64,000 bases of DNA from Solwaraspora sp. WMMA2065 (GCF_030345075.1 NZ_CP128361.1:2666001-2730000); one strand, 5' to 3'. Positions 16,816 to 26,322 are shown, numbered from the stretch's first letter. Numbers and translations: made by a program. The notes: generated from the sequence alone by a model not told the origin.

Positions 16816-18632
16816 TGGTCGGAGATTTCGAACTGCCAGAAGGTCTTCGTGTGCGAGGCGACCGGCTGCCCCGGGATCCAGGTGAGGGCGTACCGGTACG
16901 GGCTGTCGCCACGCTTCTGGCCACTGTCCCAGATGTAGCTGTCGTAGTAGGTGTTGCGCAGCTTGCAGACCAGCTCGTTGTCAGCCAGCTTCCTCAGGAT
17001 CCTCAGCTCACGCTCACCGACGACGACGTCACCGATACGCACCGTCTGCGCGGTCACCTGCCCGGCGTGGATGCTACGGGGCTCGCCGTCAGCGGCCCGG
17101 AAGTGAAAACCGGCCGGGTCCACTTCGAGCTGGTACGCGTACCGGCCGCCGTGGTGGAACCGGATGGCGAGCGTCGTGGGCGACACGGTCGGCGGGGTCG
17201 TGTCGGCCTGCTGCAACTCCAGGAAGACGAGCTTCCGTCCCGGCTGGACCTCGCCCGCCTCCCGGCGCAACAGCAGATGCCGGTGCTCGGCCCGGACCGC
17301 CAGCTGATGCCCGGCGACGGCGACGGTGCCGACCCCGATCTGGCCGGCCGTGTTGATGTTGAGCCGGGCAGCCTGGTTGGTGACCAGCGTCAACGCGCTC
17401 GCCGTCCCGGTCCCCACGATCATCCCCGCCGGCGCACCGAACATCCCCGCGTCGTGCGCCATCGCCCAACCGTCCACCTTCGCCGTACGTACCGACAGCT
17501 TGGTGCTCCCGGTACCGACCACATCGACCACCCGCCCCCAACCGAATGCGCCCGACAGATCGGCGGTACCGATGCCGACGTGCCCGGCGGCGTTGATACT
17601 CAGCCGGGCGGCCTGACCGGTAACGAGGGTCAGCGGGCTGCCGGTCGCGGTGCCGACGACCATCCCCGGCGGCGCACCGAACACCCCCCCGTCGTGCGCC
17701 GCCACCCGACCGTCCACGTTCGCCGTACGTACCGACAGCCTGGTGCTCCCGGTACCGACCACATCGACCACCCGCCCCCAACCGGCGGTGTCCCGCGGGT
17801 CGGCGGTGCCCACGCCGACATGTCCGTCGGTGCCGATGAAGAGCCTGGTCGTTCCGTCCGCGTCCGATTCGTGGGTTCGCACGTGCAGGCCGCGTCCGGC
17901 CGCTGACCGTCCGTCGTACTCCACGGAGAATCCCTGGTTGGTCGCGCCGGCCCAGAACCGGATCCCGCTGCGGTGCTGGTCGTCGGCGGCGACCCGGAAG
18001 GTCAGATGCCGGTCCTGGTGATCGAAGTCGCCCACGTCGAGACCGGTGCCGGCGGCGACACCGACACCGATGCCGCCCGTCATCGACAGACTGGACAGCT
18101 CGGCGGTGGTGCCGTGCACCGCGATGTCGCCGTTGTCGGCCACCGTGATTCGACCGAGCAGCACCGTCGGCCCGTCCAGATCGGGCTCCGCCTCGGCGGG
18201 AGCGACCGCCGTCGTCCCGTTCGGGGCGACCACCACCACCTTCGGACGTTCCTCCCAACGCCGGGCGCCGACACCGCCGTCCCCGGACTGTCCCACGTCC
18301 GTCGCGGACTCCTGGTAGGCCAGGCGTACCTCGACGTTCTGCTGGTTGGCGAATCCCGTACCCAGCGGCAGTTCGGCGGCGGCCGCCAGGACGAGGTGCC
18401 GGCCCAGGGCGTCGACCGCCATGCCCGCGGACACCGTGACCCGGAACGGCTCGTCCGCGGCGGCCAGGCCCAGGCCCTCGCTGACGCCGGTGAGCCGCAG
18501 CAGCCGGCTCTGCCGACGCTCACGGTCCAGGTGGAACCTCTGCTCGTCGATGAAGTCCTGGTCCTCCAGGAACTGCCCGTCGAAGAAGCGGACACGCTTC
18601 GAGACGACGTCAGGTTGGGTGTAGTCCGCCAT
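16812..18632 (-). CDS. eCIS tail-fibre-like protein with two 80-residue repeats
   Basis: A 606-residue protein in the position of Afp13. The N-terminal region (RVRFFDGQFLEDQDFIDEQRFH) resembles the baseplate-anchoring part seen in actinobacterial eCIS gene sets. The central part contains two 80-residue repeats (271-350 and 351-430), each opening with HVGxGT and containing GWGRVVDVVGTGST. A third opening motif (QIGVGT) follows at 431. The HVGIGT-type turns are typical of beta-structured fibre or trimeric needle proteins. The C-terminal about 150 residues (from MADNELVCKLRN-type sequence, near 550) are unrelated to the repeats and could be receptor-binding. It is preceded by the tail protein I gene. 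Confidence 0.8.
   Translation of the reverse strand: MADYTQPDVVSKRVRFFDGQFLEDQDFIDEQRFHLDRERRQSRLLRLTGVSEGLGLAAADEPFRVTVSAGMAVDALGRHLVLAAAAELPLGTGFANQQNVEVRLAYQESATDVGQSGDGGVGARRWEERPKVVVVAPNGTTAVAPAEAEPDLDGPTVLLGRITVADNGDIAVHGTTAELSSLSMTGGIGVGVAAGTGLDVGDFDHQDRHLTFRVAADDQHRSGIRFWAGATNQGFSVEYDGRSAAGRGLHVRTHESDADGTTRLFIGTDGHVGVGTADPRDTAGWGRVVDVVGTGSTRLSVRTANVDGRVAAHDGGVFGAPPGMVVGTATGSPLTLVTGQAARLSINAAGHVGIGTADLSGAFGWGRVVDVVGTGSTKLSVRTAKVDGWAMAHDAGMFGAPAGMIVGTGTASALTLVTNQAARLNINTAGQIGVGTVAVAGHQLAVRAEHRHLLLRREAGEVQPGRKLVFLELQQADTTPPTVSPTTLAIRFHHGGRYAYQLEVDPAGFHFRAADGEPRSIHAGQVTAQTVRIGDVVVGERELRILRKLADNELVCKLRNTYYDSYIWDSGQKRGDSPYRYALTWIPGQPVASHTKTFWQFEISDQ
17343..17822 (-). repeat. Two tandem 240-bp coding repeats in the fibre gene
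   Basis: Each repeat encodes 80 residues (17583-17822 and 17343-17582). The two share long near-identical DNA tracts, for example over the GRVVDVVGTGST codons, indicating recent duplication or ongoing homogenisation. Confidence 0.85.
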
Positions 18633-18648
18633 CGGACCTCCTCCGGTT

Positions 18649-19275
18649 TCAGGTCGAGTCGCGCGTGCCGAGCAACGTGTTGCGGTTGAGGACGAGCCGC
18701 TCCGGCTTGCCGCCTTCGCGTTCCTTCAGCTCCTCGGAGACCAGCCGCATCGTGGGCACCACGACCTTGAGCGCGTAGAACGTGTGGGCCGGCTTCTCCC
18801 GGTCGATGATCGCCCGTGCGGTCTCCTGCACCCTGCGCAACTCGTCGCCGTCGGCGGCGCCGAGAGTCAGCTGTACCTGGAAGTAGTGGGCGGGTGTGTC
18901 GTACCCGTCCAGGATCACCACGTCCTCCCGGGTCACCTGGTCGGCCAACGGGCGCAGGTAGATCTCCAGCATCCGGCGCAGCCCGGCCAGGGTCCCCCGC
19001 TGCCGGTACAACGGCACGACCTCCCGGATGAAGCCGCGTTTGGTGTCCACGTCCCAGTCCGCGCGAAGGCTCAACGCCACCCAGCCGGCCAGCCACGGCA
19101 GGAAGTCCTCACCGGTGTGCACCGGATCGATGTAGTCGGCCGAACGTCCGATGGTCTGTTCCAGACCCTCGACGTCGTCGCGGCCGGTCAGGATCGCCTC
19201 GAAGGCCAGCAGGAACCGGCCGGCGAACGGGTCCTCCCGGAACATCACCGGGAGATGATCGAGGTACCGGCTCAT
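18649..19275 (-). CDS. Phage tail protein I-like baseplate wedge protein
   Basis: A 208-residue protein with features of the phage tail protein I / TIGR02242 group (SRYLDHLPVMFREDPFAGRFL at the start and the VPLYRQRGTLAGLRRMLEIY segment near 88-107). Such proteins connect the baseplate J proteins to fibres. The ATG at 19275 overlaps the stop of the upstream baseplate J gene by 4 bp. In this operon it sits between baseplate J and the fibre gene, exactly the order expected for a P2-like wedge. Confidence 0.85.
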   Translation of the reverse strand: MSRYLDHLPVMFREDPFAGRFLLAFEAILTGRDDVEGLEQTIGRSADYIDPVHTGEDFLPWLAGWVALSLRADWDVDTKRGFIREVVPLYRQRGTLAGLRRMLEIYLRPLADQVTREDVVILDGYDTPAHYFQVQLTLGAADGDELRRVQETARAIIDREKPAHTFYALKVVVPTMRLVSEELKEREGGKPERLVLNRNTLLGTRDST

Positions 19276-20258
19276 CGTGCGCCCTCCCCGCCGGGCGGGT
19301 AGGTCCGGCCGTAGCCGTCGTAGCCGACCAGGTCCAGGCGGGCCAGCCGGGGCAGTTGGTGCACGTCCAGCGCGACGCTGCCCCCCGTGTCACCGGCACC
19401 GACGCCACCACCGGCGCCGACCAGGGCGAGCTGGACGTTCTCGATGTAGTCGAGCAGGGGTGACTGCTCGAGTACCGCATACACCTCGGACGGGTGGACT
19501 CCCTGTCCGAAGGGCCAGCCGGTGCCGCCGGTACCGCCGGTGAACGGGTCGTAGAACCGGTGCAGCCGGGCCCGAGCGTCGGCGAGCGCCTCGGTCGGCG
19601 GAGCATCCTCGCGCAATGCCAGATCGGCCGAGATCCCGATGTCGACGTACTGCGGGCCGACGACATGGTGACGTACGGTCAGCAGCCGACGCGGGGCCAG
19701 GAAGTCGTGCAGTTCGGTGGTCAGCTCCTCGGTCGGCACCGGATGGGTGTCGGTCTCCGTACCCGGCGCCGGGACGACGACGACGCTGACGTGTGCCGGG
19801 GCGACAGCGGCCGGATCCGTACCGGCGAGGTCACGACCCGCCACGCACCGGACCCGCCGCACCCGGTCCGGCCCGGCGGGCTGTCGCTGCGCCGGCCATA
19901 CCGTGCCGACCAGGTACTCGTAGTCGTCCGCGGTCGCGGCCCGGTAGCGCTCATGCAGGTCGGCCAGGCTCTGCCGGACGGCGGCGTCGAGCCCACCGGT
20001 GGTCGGAGGTGTCCACTCCGGGCCGTTGAGCAGCTGCAGGAAGTTCCGGGTGTGGCTCTGCGGAATCTGGTTGACCTGGTACAGCTGCATCTCGGTCAAC
20101 CAGGCCAGCATCTCGACCAGGATGACGCCGGGGTCGCTGGGGTTGTGATCGGTCCACTCCGGCAGCAGGACCGGGATGAGCGACCGTGCCTCGCCGACGA
20201 GGTCGTCGTAGTCGCGGTCGTCGAGGTTCGGCAACGGAATCGGCACGGCGGTCCTCAC
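19272..20258 (-). CDS. Second baseplate J-like protein
   Basis: A 328-residue baseplate J-family protein. The opening IPLPNLDDRDYDDLVGEARSL and the EWTDHNPSDPGVILVEMLAW segment near residue 35 are typical of eCIS wedge proteins. The C-terminal part contains FYDPFTGGTGGTGWPFGQ, the glycine-rich turn common to baseplate J C-termini. GTG 20258 overlaps the preceding stop by 4 bp (GTGA). It is about one-quarter the size of the J protein upstream, so the two are probably not redundant but form a heteromeric wedge. Confidence 0.9.
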   Translation of the reverse strand: MRTAVPIPLPNLDDRDYDDLVGEARSLIPVLLPEWTDHNPSDPGVILVEMLAWLTEMQLYQVNQIPQSHTRNFLQLLNGPEWTPPTTGGLDAAVRQSLADLHERYRAATADDYEYLVGTVWPAQRQPAGPDRVRRVRCVAGRDLAGTDPAAVAPAHVSVVVVPAPGTETDTHPVPTEELTTELHDFLAPRRLLTVRHHVVGPQYVDIGISADLALREDAPPTEALADARARLHRFYDPFTGGTGGTGWPFGQGVHPSEVYAVLEQSPLLDYIENVQLALVGAGGGVGAGDTGGSVALDVHQLPRLARLDLVGYDGYGRTYPPGGEGAR

Positions 20259-23200
20259 GCTGGAAGGGTCACGGTGATCTGGTGTCGCCCGGAATAGACC
20301 AGCGCACGTGCCAGCCACCGGGTCAGGTCCGCGGCAACCGGCTCGGCCGCGCCCTGCGCCAGCGAACGGCCGAGGACCGCCGCCAACCGCTCGCCGAGCG
20401 ACTCGGACCGGGCCACCTGCACCACCTCGAGTTCGCGGACATGGTCGACCCCGTCGACTGCTGTGACCGCCGCGTACATGTCCGAACGGTGCGGCTTGCG
20501 GCCGAACGCCCAGCCGGTGCCGTCCGGTCCGCCGGTCAGCGGATGCAGGAAACGGTCCAGGACCTGCTCGACCCGCGCCTGGATCAGCCCGGCGGCCGTC
20601 GGGTCGCCGGCCACCACGGTGGCGGTGACGGTCACCTCGATCCACTCCGGGCCGGCCACCCACAGGCCGACGGTCGGCGCGCACCGCGCCCGCAGGTGCC
20701 GGTCCACCTGACGCAACAGACCCAGGCTGGGCACCGGTCGGGCGGCGGTGGAGAACGGGACCACGATGACCCCGACCCCACCTGCGTCAGCCTGCTGATG
20801 CTCACCGCCCGGCTGTTGGTCCGGGTCCAGCCACAGGTCGAACGGATCGAACCCGCTGGGCGACACCGCCTGCGCCCGGGCCACCTCGGCCGAGGACTCG
20901 AACGCGAGGTCCGCGAAGTCGTCGACCGTGACCGCCCGGTCACGGTGGCGTAGCGCCTTGGGCCCCCGTGTCCGCACCCGCTCCATCGGCTCCCAGCCGG
21001 ACCCGCCGGAAGCGGGCTCGAGGTTGGTCACCGAGTCCAGGTAGGGAACCGCGGACTTCAACGTGGCGATGGTGTCCGCAGGTCGGTTGCCCCGCTCGCC
21101 GCCGCCCGTGCGGTAGGTGATCCGGACGTTGTTCTGCCCGATCGGCACCACCTGCCCCGCCTGCCCGTCACCGAATCCGATCTCGCCGGTGGCGGCGTCT
21201 ATCGTGTAGTGGCGGTCCCCTGGCCCGGAGCGGTGGAAGTCCGTCACCTCGTGCCAGCGTACCCAGACCTGCCCCGCATCGTCGGCGGCCGTGACGGCAC
21301 CCGCGCCGTCGGCCTCGACGAGCGCGGCCTCCTCCGCCGGTGACGGCCGCTGCGGCTCGCGGACGACGAGTCGCTGGTCGGCCAGCACCGGTGTCTGCGC
21401 GGTGGCCAGCCGCTGGCCGGCCTCGGCGAGGCCCGATCCGAGGATCTCCCCGGTGATGGTGGTCGTCTGCGTAGCCCACGTCGTGTTCGGCGAGACCCGA
21501 CGCAGCCGTGGTGGGATCGCGAAGCCGCCACGCCGGTGTCGCAGTCGCAACCAGCACCGGTGCTGACCGAACGACTCCCGGGCGGTCAGGTCCGGAGGAC
21601 CGACGAAGCGGACCACGCCGCGGTCGCCCAGCGTCCCGGTCTCGTCGACCGCGATCAACGGCCGCCAACCGTCGGCACCGCTGTACTCCCACACCAGGTC
21701 GGCCCGGTCGGTCAGGTCGGCGCCGGCCAGCCGGTCGGCCACCACGTCCTCGGGTGCCGGTGGTTCGACCTGCAGGTAGAGCGTGACCGGCCGGTTGTCG
21801 AACGGCTGGTCGAAGCCGAGGTAGAGAGCTCGGTCCCGGTGCGGATTGGGGGTGAAGGGGGTGATCTGCCACCGCTCGTCACCGTCGCGGTGGTGAGTGA
21901 CGAGACGGAAGTCGTTCTCGGTCACACAGGCCTGGGCCGGGACCGCAGCCGCCAGCCCGGCCCGGGACCGCCACGACAACCTGGTGACGACCGGCGGAGC
22001 GAAGGTGGCGTCGACCAGTTCGTAGCCTCCGTCGTCGTTGCGGGTGTAGTGGGCCGCGACCCCGTAGTCGCCGCCGATCAGCCGGACCCGCACCCAGTGC
22101 GCCTCGACGCCGTTCACCTCGGTGCGCGCGAACCCGTCCGGTGGGGTGAGCGTCACGGTGGCGCTGTCGGTGAAGGCGTACTGCGGGTCGTCGACCATCA
22201 CCCCCCGCCACGCCGCGCCGTCCCATGCCTCCCAGACGAGTCGCGGGTCGCCATCGGTGCGTACCGGCGGCACCACGGGATCCGCCTGGTCGGCCGGCCC
22301 GTTGGTCAGCGTCACGTCGACGACGAGTTCCGCACCCGGCCAGACCAGGCTCGCCGGGCACGCCAGATAGCAGGTGTCGTTGAACCGTGGCTGTTCGCCG
22401 AAGGGATAGAAGTCCCTGGTCACGTCCAGTGGGCTGGTGTTGCTGAAGGCCTGCGGCAACGCCACCGGATCCGGTGGCGTCTGCACCCGCGCGTCGATGC
22501 CGGTGACGACGGGCAGTTCCCAGTCGTAGCCGACGGACAACGCCGCCAGCCGGGGCAGGATGGCGTACGTCGCCCCGTGGTCGACGATCTCGGCCCGCAG
22601 CCAGTGGCCCGGCCGTCCCTGGAACAGCTCGGCCGGCCAGTCGGCCGGCACCCGGAAACTGACCTCGCCGTCGGCGGTGAACGCGAGCGTGCTGTCGACC
22701 AGTTCCCCGGCGGCGTCGCCGTCGGACTCCGCCGTCGCCGTGCCGGACTCGCCCAGCCGCCGCCATTCGTCGCCGACCTTGTACGACCACACCAGCCGCA
22801 CCGGGGTCGCCGGGTCGGCGGGCGTGCCGGGCCGGGCCAGGGTGACCGCGAGCCGGGCCACCGTGCCGGGGACCACCACACCGACGCTGAGGTAGCACCA
22901 CCGGACCTGACTGCTCTCGCCGAACGGGTAGAACCCGTCGACGGCGGCCTGCGGGGTCCGACGGCCGGACGCGACGGCGTCGAGCGCCAGCCCGGAGACC
23001 GGCTGCGGCATCGGCATGTCGAGCTGCGCGCGCAGCCAACCAGCGGTGGTGCCGTCCACATCGTACGCAGGCAGTGGCGGCAGATCGGCCAACGTCACCG
23101 TCCAGGCACCGTCCCACAGCGTCGTCCCGGCCTCGACCGGATGCCACCGGGCGCCGTCCCAGTAGGCCCAGGAGATCGGCCACTCGGCGAGCAGGGCGGC

Positions 23201-23800
23201 GTGCGAGGCGGTCAGTGCCAGGGTGACCGTCTTGGTTCCCTCGGCGGCGAGAACCGGGTCGCAGGCCACGAAGAACCGGTGCGGCACCGGCTGATCGCCG
23301 TTGAAGGCGTCGAACGGCTCGTCCCGCTGGCCGGTGGCCATGGCACTGCGGTCGGCGTAGGCGTCCTGCGGTGCGTCGTCGACCAGTACGGTCCGCAACT
23401 GGGCCGGGGTGACCACCAGATCGGTCACGGTCTCGAAGACGACCTCGTCGTCCTCGCCGTCGCGCGGGGTGGCCGCGACCTGAGTGCCGGCCGGGACCAC
23501 CGCTTCGGTCTGGCTGCCCTGGGCCAGAGCGAAGGTGAGCGGCACGCGGGCCGGACGCGGCGGCGCCGGCCGGGTCCCGATCAGGTTGAGAAACGCAAGG
23601 TAGTCACGTTCCGGCACCTGGTTCAGCCGCTGCACCACCAGTTCGGCGTAGCGGGCGAAGATGCCGATCAGCGCCTGACCGGCGTCCCGCCGCCCGTCGG
23701 TGGGCGGCCGCCAGCCGCTGTACCGGGTCGCCAGCGCGGCGGTCTGCGCGGCGAGCGCCTCGCGGTCGCGGGGGTCGATGGGTGGGGGCTGTCCGGTCAT
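20255..23800 (-). CDS. Large baseplate J-family assembly protein (Afp11-like)
   Basis: A 1181-residue baseplate assembly protein of the TIGR02243 type. The N-terminal helical domain (RDAGQALIGIFARYAELVVQRLNQVP) is followed by several beta-sandwich insertions (about 200-750) in which segments such as FYPFGESSQVRW and FYPFGEQPRFND recur, indicating duplicated domains. The C-terminal 350 residues carry the baseplate J core (GFGDGQAGQVVPIGQNN, then GPKALRHRDRAVTVDDF) and the LTGGPDGTGWAFG turn. It should form the wedge of the baseplate. Start ATG 23800 overlaps the gp25 gene by 4 bp. Confidence 0.92.
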   Translation of the reverse strand: MTGQPPPIDPRDREALAAQTAALATRYSGWRPPTDGRRDAGQALIGIFARYAELVVQRLNQVPERDYLAFLNLIGTRPAPPRPARVPLTFALAQGSQTEAVVPAGTQVAATPRDGEDDEVVFETVTDLVVTPAQLRTVLVDDAPQDAYADRSAMATGQRDEPFDAFNGDQPVPHRFFVACDPVLAAEGTKTVTLALTASHAALLAEWPISWAYWDGARWHPVEAGTTLWDGAWTVTLADLPPLPAYDVDGTTAGWLRAQLDMPMPQPVSGLALDAVASGRRTPQAAVDGFYPFGESSQVRWCYLSVGVVVPGTVARLAVTLARPGTPADPATPVRLVWSYKVGDEWRRLGESGTATAESDGDAAGELVDSTLAFTADGEVSFRVPADWPAELFQGRPGHWLRAEIVDHGATYAILPRLAALSVGYDWELPVVTGIDARVQTPPDPVALPQAFSNTSPLDVTRDFYPFGEQPRFNDTCYLACPASLVWPGAELVVDVTLTNGPADQADPVVPPVRTDGDPRLVWEAWDGAAWRGVMVDDPQYAFTDSATVTLTPPDGFARTEVNGVEAHWVRVRLIGGDYGVAAHYTRNDDGGYELVDATFAPPVVTRLSWRSRAGLAAAVPAQACVTENDFRLVTHHRDGDERWQITPFTPNPHRDRALYLGFDQPFDNRPVTLYLQVEPPAPEDVVADRLAGADLTDRADLVWEYSGADGWRPLIAVDETGTLGDRGVVRFVGPPDLTARESFGQHRCWLRLRHRRGGFAIPPRLRRVSPNTTWATQTTTITGEILGSGLAEAGQRLATAQTPVLADQRLVVREPQRPSPAEEAALVEADGAGAVTAADDAGQVWVRWHEVTDFHRSGPGDRHYTIDAATGEIGFGDGQAGQVVPIGQNNVRITYRTGGGERGNRPADTIATLKSAVPYLDSVTNLEPASGGSGWEPMERVRTRGPKALRHRDRAVTVDDFADLAFESSAEVARAQAVSPSGFDPFDLWLDPDQQPGGEHQQADAGGVGVIVVPFSTAARPVPSLGLLRQVDRHLRARCAPTVGLWVAGPEWIEVTVTATVVAGDPTAAGLIQARVEQVLDRFLHPLTGGPDGTGWAFGRKPHRSDMYAAVTAVDGVDHVRELEVVQVARSESLGERLAAVLGRSLAQGAAEPVAADLTRWLARALVYSGRHQITVTLPA

Positions 23801-24198
23801 GCCAGGTAGAAGGGGTAGACGAGATTGAACCGGCTGTTGGTCGAACGCACCTGGTAGTTGATTTCGATGAGCAGGCGGCGCCGGTCGTCGGGGTCGGGTG
23901 CGGCATAGACGTCCAGCACGTCGATCCGTGGTTCCCAGCGGGCCAGTGCCTCCCGCACCGACCGGCTGATCCGCCCGGCGGTGCCGACGTCGTTGACGTC
24001 GAACACGAGGTCGTGGATGCCGCAGCCGAAGTCCGGCCGCATCACCCGCTCACCGGGCGCGGTGCCGAGGATGAGCCCGATCGACTGGCGGATCAGGGCC
24101 GCGCCGTCGTCGCTGAGCCGGATGCCCTGCCCCGGCTCGTAGCCGAGTGGGAACGCCCAGCCGGTGCCGAGGAATCCGTGGTTCACCGCGCTGGTCAC
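23797..24198 (-). CDS. GPW/gp25 baseplate wedge protein (Afp9-like)
   Basis: A 133-residue gp25/GPW-family protein. The family pattern is visible in LSDDGAALIRQSIGLILGTAPGERVMRPDFGCG, which initiates sheath assembly at the baseplate, and in the C-terminal strand YQVRSTNSRFNLVYPFYL. The length matches the family. It overlaps the large baseplate J gene and is itself overlapped by PAAR gene termini (4 bp on each side), so the three are translationally coupled. Confidence 0.95.
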   Translation of the reverse strand: MTSAVNHGFLGTGWAFPLGYEPGQGIRLSDDGAALIRQSIGLILGTAPGERVMRPDFGCGIHDLVFDVNDVGTAGRISRSVREALARWEPRIDVLDVYAAPDPDDRRRLLIEINYQVRSTNSRFNLVYPFYLA

Positions 24199-24593
24199 CC
24201 GATCGTCACCGTACCCGTGGCCAGGACCGCGCCGCTGGGCAGGTCCTGCGGATCGTTGCAGGTCGACGCGAGGTCACCGGACCTGATCGCCGGCTTTCCG
24301 TTGATCCTCACGGTCGCGCTGCCGCCTTCGAGGGTGGCCGTGTTCGACGGCTGTTTCTGAAACGACGTGCCGGGCGCGGTGGGTACGTGCGCCGGGGTGT
24401 TCTCGGCGGTGGAGCCGGCCACCGCCGCCGGCTTCCCCATGATCTTGACATCGGCGCTCAGCCCGCCGTTGATGATCCCGGTGAAGGGATGCGGCAACGG
24501 TGTAGGAGTCGGCGCGGGTGCCCCGGGCACCATGACGACGTGGATGTCGGTCGCGTTGACCCGGTCACCCTGCTTCGCCGCGAACTGTCCCAT
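24195..24593 (-). CDS. PAAR-domain spike tip protein (Afp10-like)
   Basis: A 132-residue PAAR-type protein. Repeated short beta segments with Pro/Gly turns (HPFTGIINGGLSADVKIMGK, then GGSATVRINGKPAIRSGDLA) match the PAAR fold that caps the central spike. The C-terminal segment CNDPQDLPSG and a late His/Cys set could bind the metal at the tip. No fused toxin domain is present, so cargo must be loaded elsewhere (lumen or another adaptor). Confidence 0.9.
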   Translation of the reverse strand: MGQFAAKQGDRVNATDIHVVMVPGAPAPTPTPLPHPFTGIINGGLSADVKIMGKPAAVAGSTAENTPAHVPTAPGTSFQKQPSNTATLEGGSATVRINGKPAIRSGDLASTCNDPQDLPSGAVLATGTVTIG

Positions 24594-24610
24594 GTGATCT
24601 CACCCCCCAT

Positions 24611-25255
24611 TCAGTTGATGTTGACCTGGCTGCCCTTGATGTCCAGCTGGCCGCTGGACTTCACCGCGAGCGCGGACTTCGCCTCGACCTTGACATCGGC
24701 CGTGGAGGTGATCTCGACGCCCGCGCCGGCCAGCCGCAACCGGCCGCCGGCGGAGATCACCACGTCCGCGTCGGCGGTGACGGTGATCTGGTTGTCCTTC
24801 GTGCTGATGACGATGCTGTTCCTGCCGCTGCCGTCGACGATCTCGATCCGCTCGTCCTGCTTGGTGTCGATCAGCCGGATCACGTGCTTGCTGCGGGAGA
24901 CCATCACCCGTACGTCGTTGTTGCCGTCGTCGTTGTCGACCGGTGGGGCGTCCCTGCCGTTCCACAACCCTCCGACGACGTAGGGGATCTCCGGGTTGCC
25001 GTGTTCGAAGGCGACCAGGACCTCGTCGCCGACCTCGGGCAGGAAGTAGCAGCCGCGGCCGGGGCCGGCCATCGGCGAGGCCACCCGCGCCCAGTCGGTC
25101 TCGACGTCGTCGGCCAGCCAGGGCAGCGCCACCTTGACCCGCGCCAGACCGTCCGGGTCGCTGTTGTTGGTGACGATACCGATCACCACCCCGTGGTACC
25201 GCCCGTCCGGGTAGGCCGGCTCCCGACCAACCAACTGGTGGTAGACGTCCGTCAC
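24611..25255 (-). CDS. Spike protein: gp5-like OB-fold and beta-helix part (VgrG C-terminal)
   Basis: A 214-residue phage baseplate assembly protein V family member. Residues about 18-100 are the OB-fold (VVIGIVTNNSDPDGLARVKV, VASPMAGPGRGCYFLPEVGDEV). The rest is a short beta-helix with repeated hydrophobic strands (QITVTADADVVISAG, KVEAKSALAVKSSGQ). It forms the needle part of the spike. Its ATG overlaps the stop of the hub part by 4 bp. In many CIS both parts are in one VgrG protein; here they are two adjacent genes. Confidence 0.93.
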   Translation of the reverse strand: MTDVYHQLVGREPAYPDGRYHGVVIGIVTNNSDPDGLARVKVALPWLADDVETDWARVASPMAGPGRGCYFLPEVGDEVLVAFEHGNPEIPYVVGGLWNGRDAPPVDNDDGNNDVRVMVSRSKHVIRLIDTKQDERIEIVDGSGRNSIVISTKDNQITVTADADVVISAGGRLRLAGAGVEITSTADVKVEAKSALAVKSSGQLDIKGSQVNIN

Positions 25256-26310
25256 GCCGCGTTCCTCCGTACTTCGAGGCTGGACCGGTAGCCGTGCGCG
25301 GCGGTCACCGAATGGCTGACGGAGACGACGTAGTAGTCGCCGCTGAACGTCGCGCCCGCCCCCTCGATCCGCACCACCTCACCGGCGTGCAGCCGAGGTT
25401 GTCCACCGCACTCGGCCTCGCCGGTGATGTAGCTCAACGCCAGGTCGTCGAACTGCCCCCGGGCGAGCTGGTCGGCACGGGCCTGGTTCGGTGCCGACAG
25501 GTCCACCCTGGTCGACCTGGTCCTGCCGAAGACCCGGCCGACCTGCCGGGGTCCGGTCACCGCGCCCGTCGTGGTGGGCCCGGGACCGGAGCCGGCCACG
25601 GCGACGACGGCCTTCTTACCGGTCACGTCCCAGCCCCGCACGGAATGCTCGGCCATCTGGCCCATCGTGCGCAGCCGGGGGGTGAACTGGGAGATGTCGT
25701 CACCGACGTGCAGCTTCGCCGCCGGTGCCCGGCCGTGCTGCGGCGGCCGGAAGGTCAGCACCTTGTCCCGTACATGGATCTCGTACCCGATCAGTCCCGC
25801 CCGCCGCCGCAGGAACTCCAGATCGGTCTCATTGTTCTGCAGCACGTAGTCGAGATCGGTGCCGGTGTCGGTCACGTCGGCACGCAGGCCGGCCGCCTCG
25901 GCCAACTGACGGGCGATGGCGCTGTCCCTGGTCCGGGTGAAGGTCCTGGTCCGCTGCCGGCGGGCCAACCGGTGACGCAGGTCGTAGCCCCGGACGGTCA
26001 GCATCGGCGGACGGCCCTCCACAAACGACGGCTCCAGGCTGGTGATCTCCCCGATGATCGCCAGGTGCAGGTCCTTCACATACCCGAGTGCGATCCGCAC
26101 CTCGGTGCCGACCGCGAACAGCGTCGAGTCCGACCAGGTCACCGCGAGCCGGTCCGCGTCCCAGTTCTTCAACGTCACGGTGAACATGCTCAGCGCGTTC
26201 AGGTCCTCCAGCACGGTCACCGACTTCACGTCCTTGTGGGCTTCCGGCGGCAGGCGCCGGCCACCGCACCGGATCTCGAAGTCCGGCCCCGACTCGGCAG
26301 TCTGCATCAC
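25252..26310 (-). CDS. Spike hub protein: gp27-like part of a split VgrG (phage late control D family)
   Basis: A 352-residue gp27/late control D family protein forming the upper hub of the spike. Family segments include EVRIALGYVKDLHLAIIGEI (about 85-104), YDLRHRLARRQRTRTF (about 122), NNETDLEFLRRRAGLIGYEI (about 160) and the C-terminal VRIEGAGATFSGDYYVVSVSH. It is followed by the gp5-like part with a 4-bp overlap, so the two halves are produced together. Confidence 0.93.
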   Translation of the reverse strand: MMQTAESGPDFEIRCGGRRLPPEAHKDVKSVTVLEDLNALSMFTVTLKNWDADRLAVTWSDSTLFAVGTEVRIALGYVKDLHLAIIGEITSLEPSFVEGRPPMLTVRGYDLRHRLARRQRTRTFTRTRDSAIARQLAEAAGLRADVTDTGTDLDYVLQNNETDLEFLRRRAGLIGYEIHVRDKVLTFRPPQHGRAPAAKLHVGDDISQFTPRLRTMGQMAEHSVRGWDVTGKKAVVAVAGSGPGPTTTGAVTGPRQVGRVFGRTRSTRVDLSAPNQARADQLARGQFDDLALSYITGEAECGGQPRLHAGEVVRIEGAGATFSGDYYVVSVSHSVTAAHGYRSSLEVRRNAA

Positions 26311-26322
26311 CTGGTTCTCCGC

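Noticed and set aside
21536-23809. Long plus-strand reading frame of 757 codons
   Set aside because: It is antisense to the baseplate J gene, has skewed Gly/Arg/Val composition and no recognisable domain; typical shadow frame in high-GC DNA.
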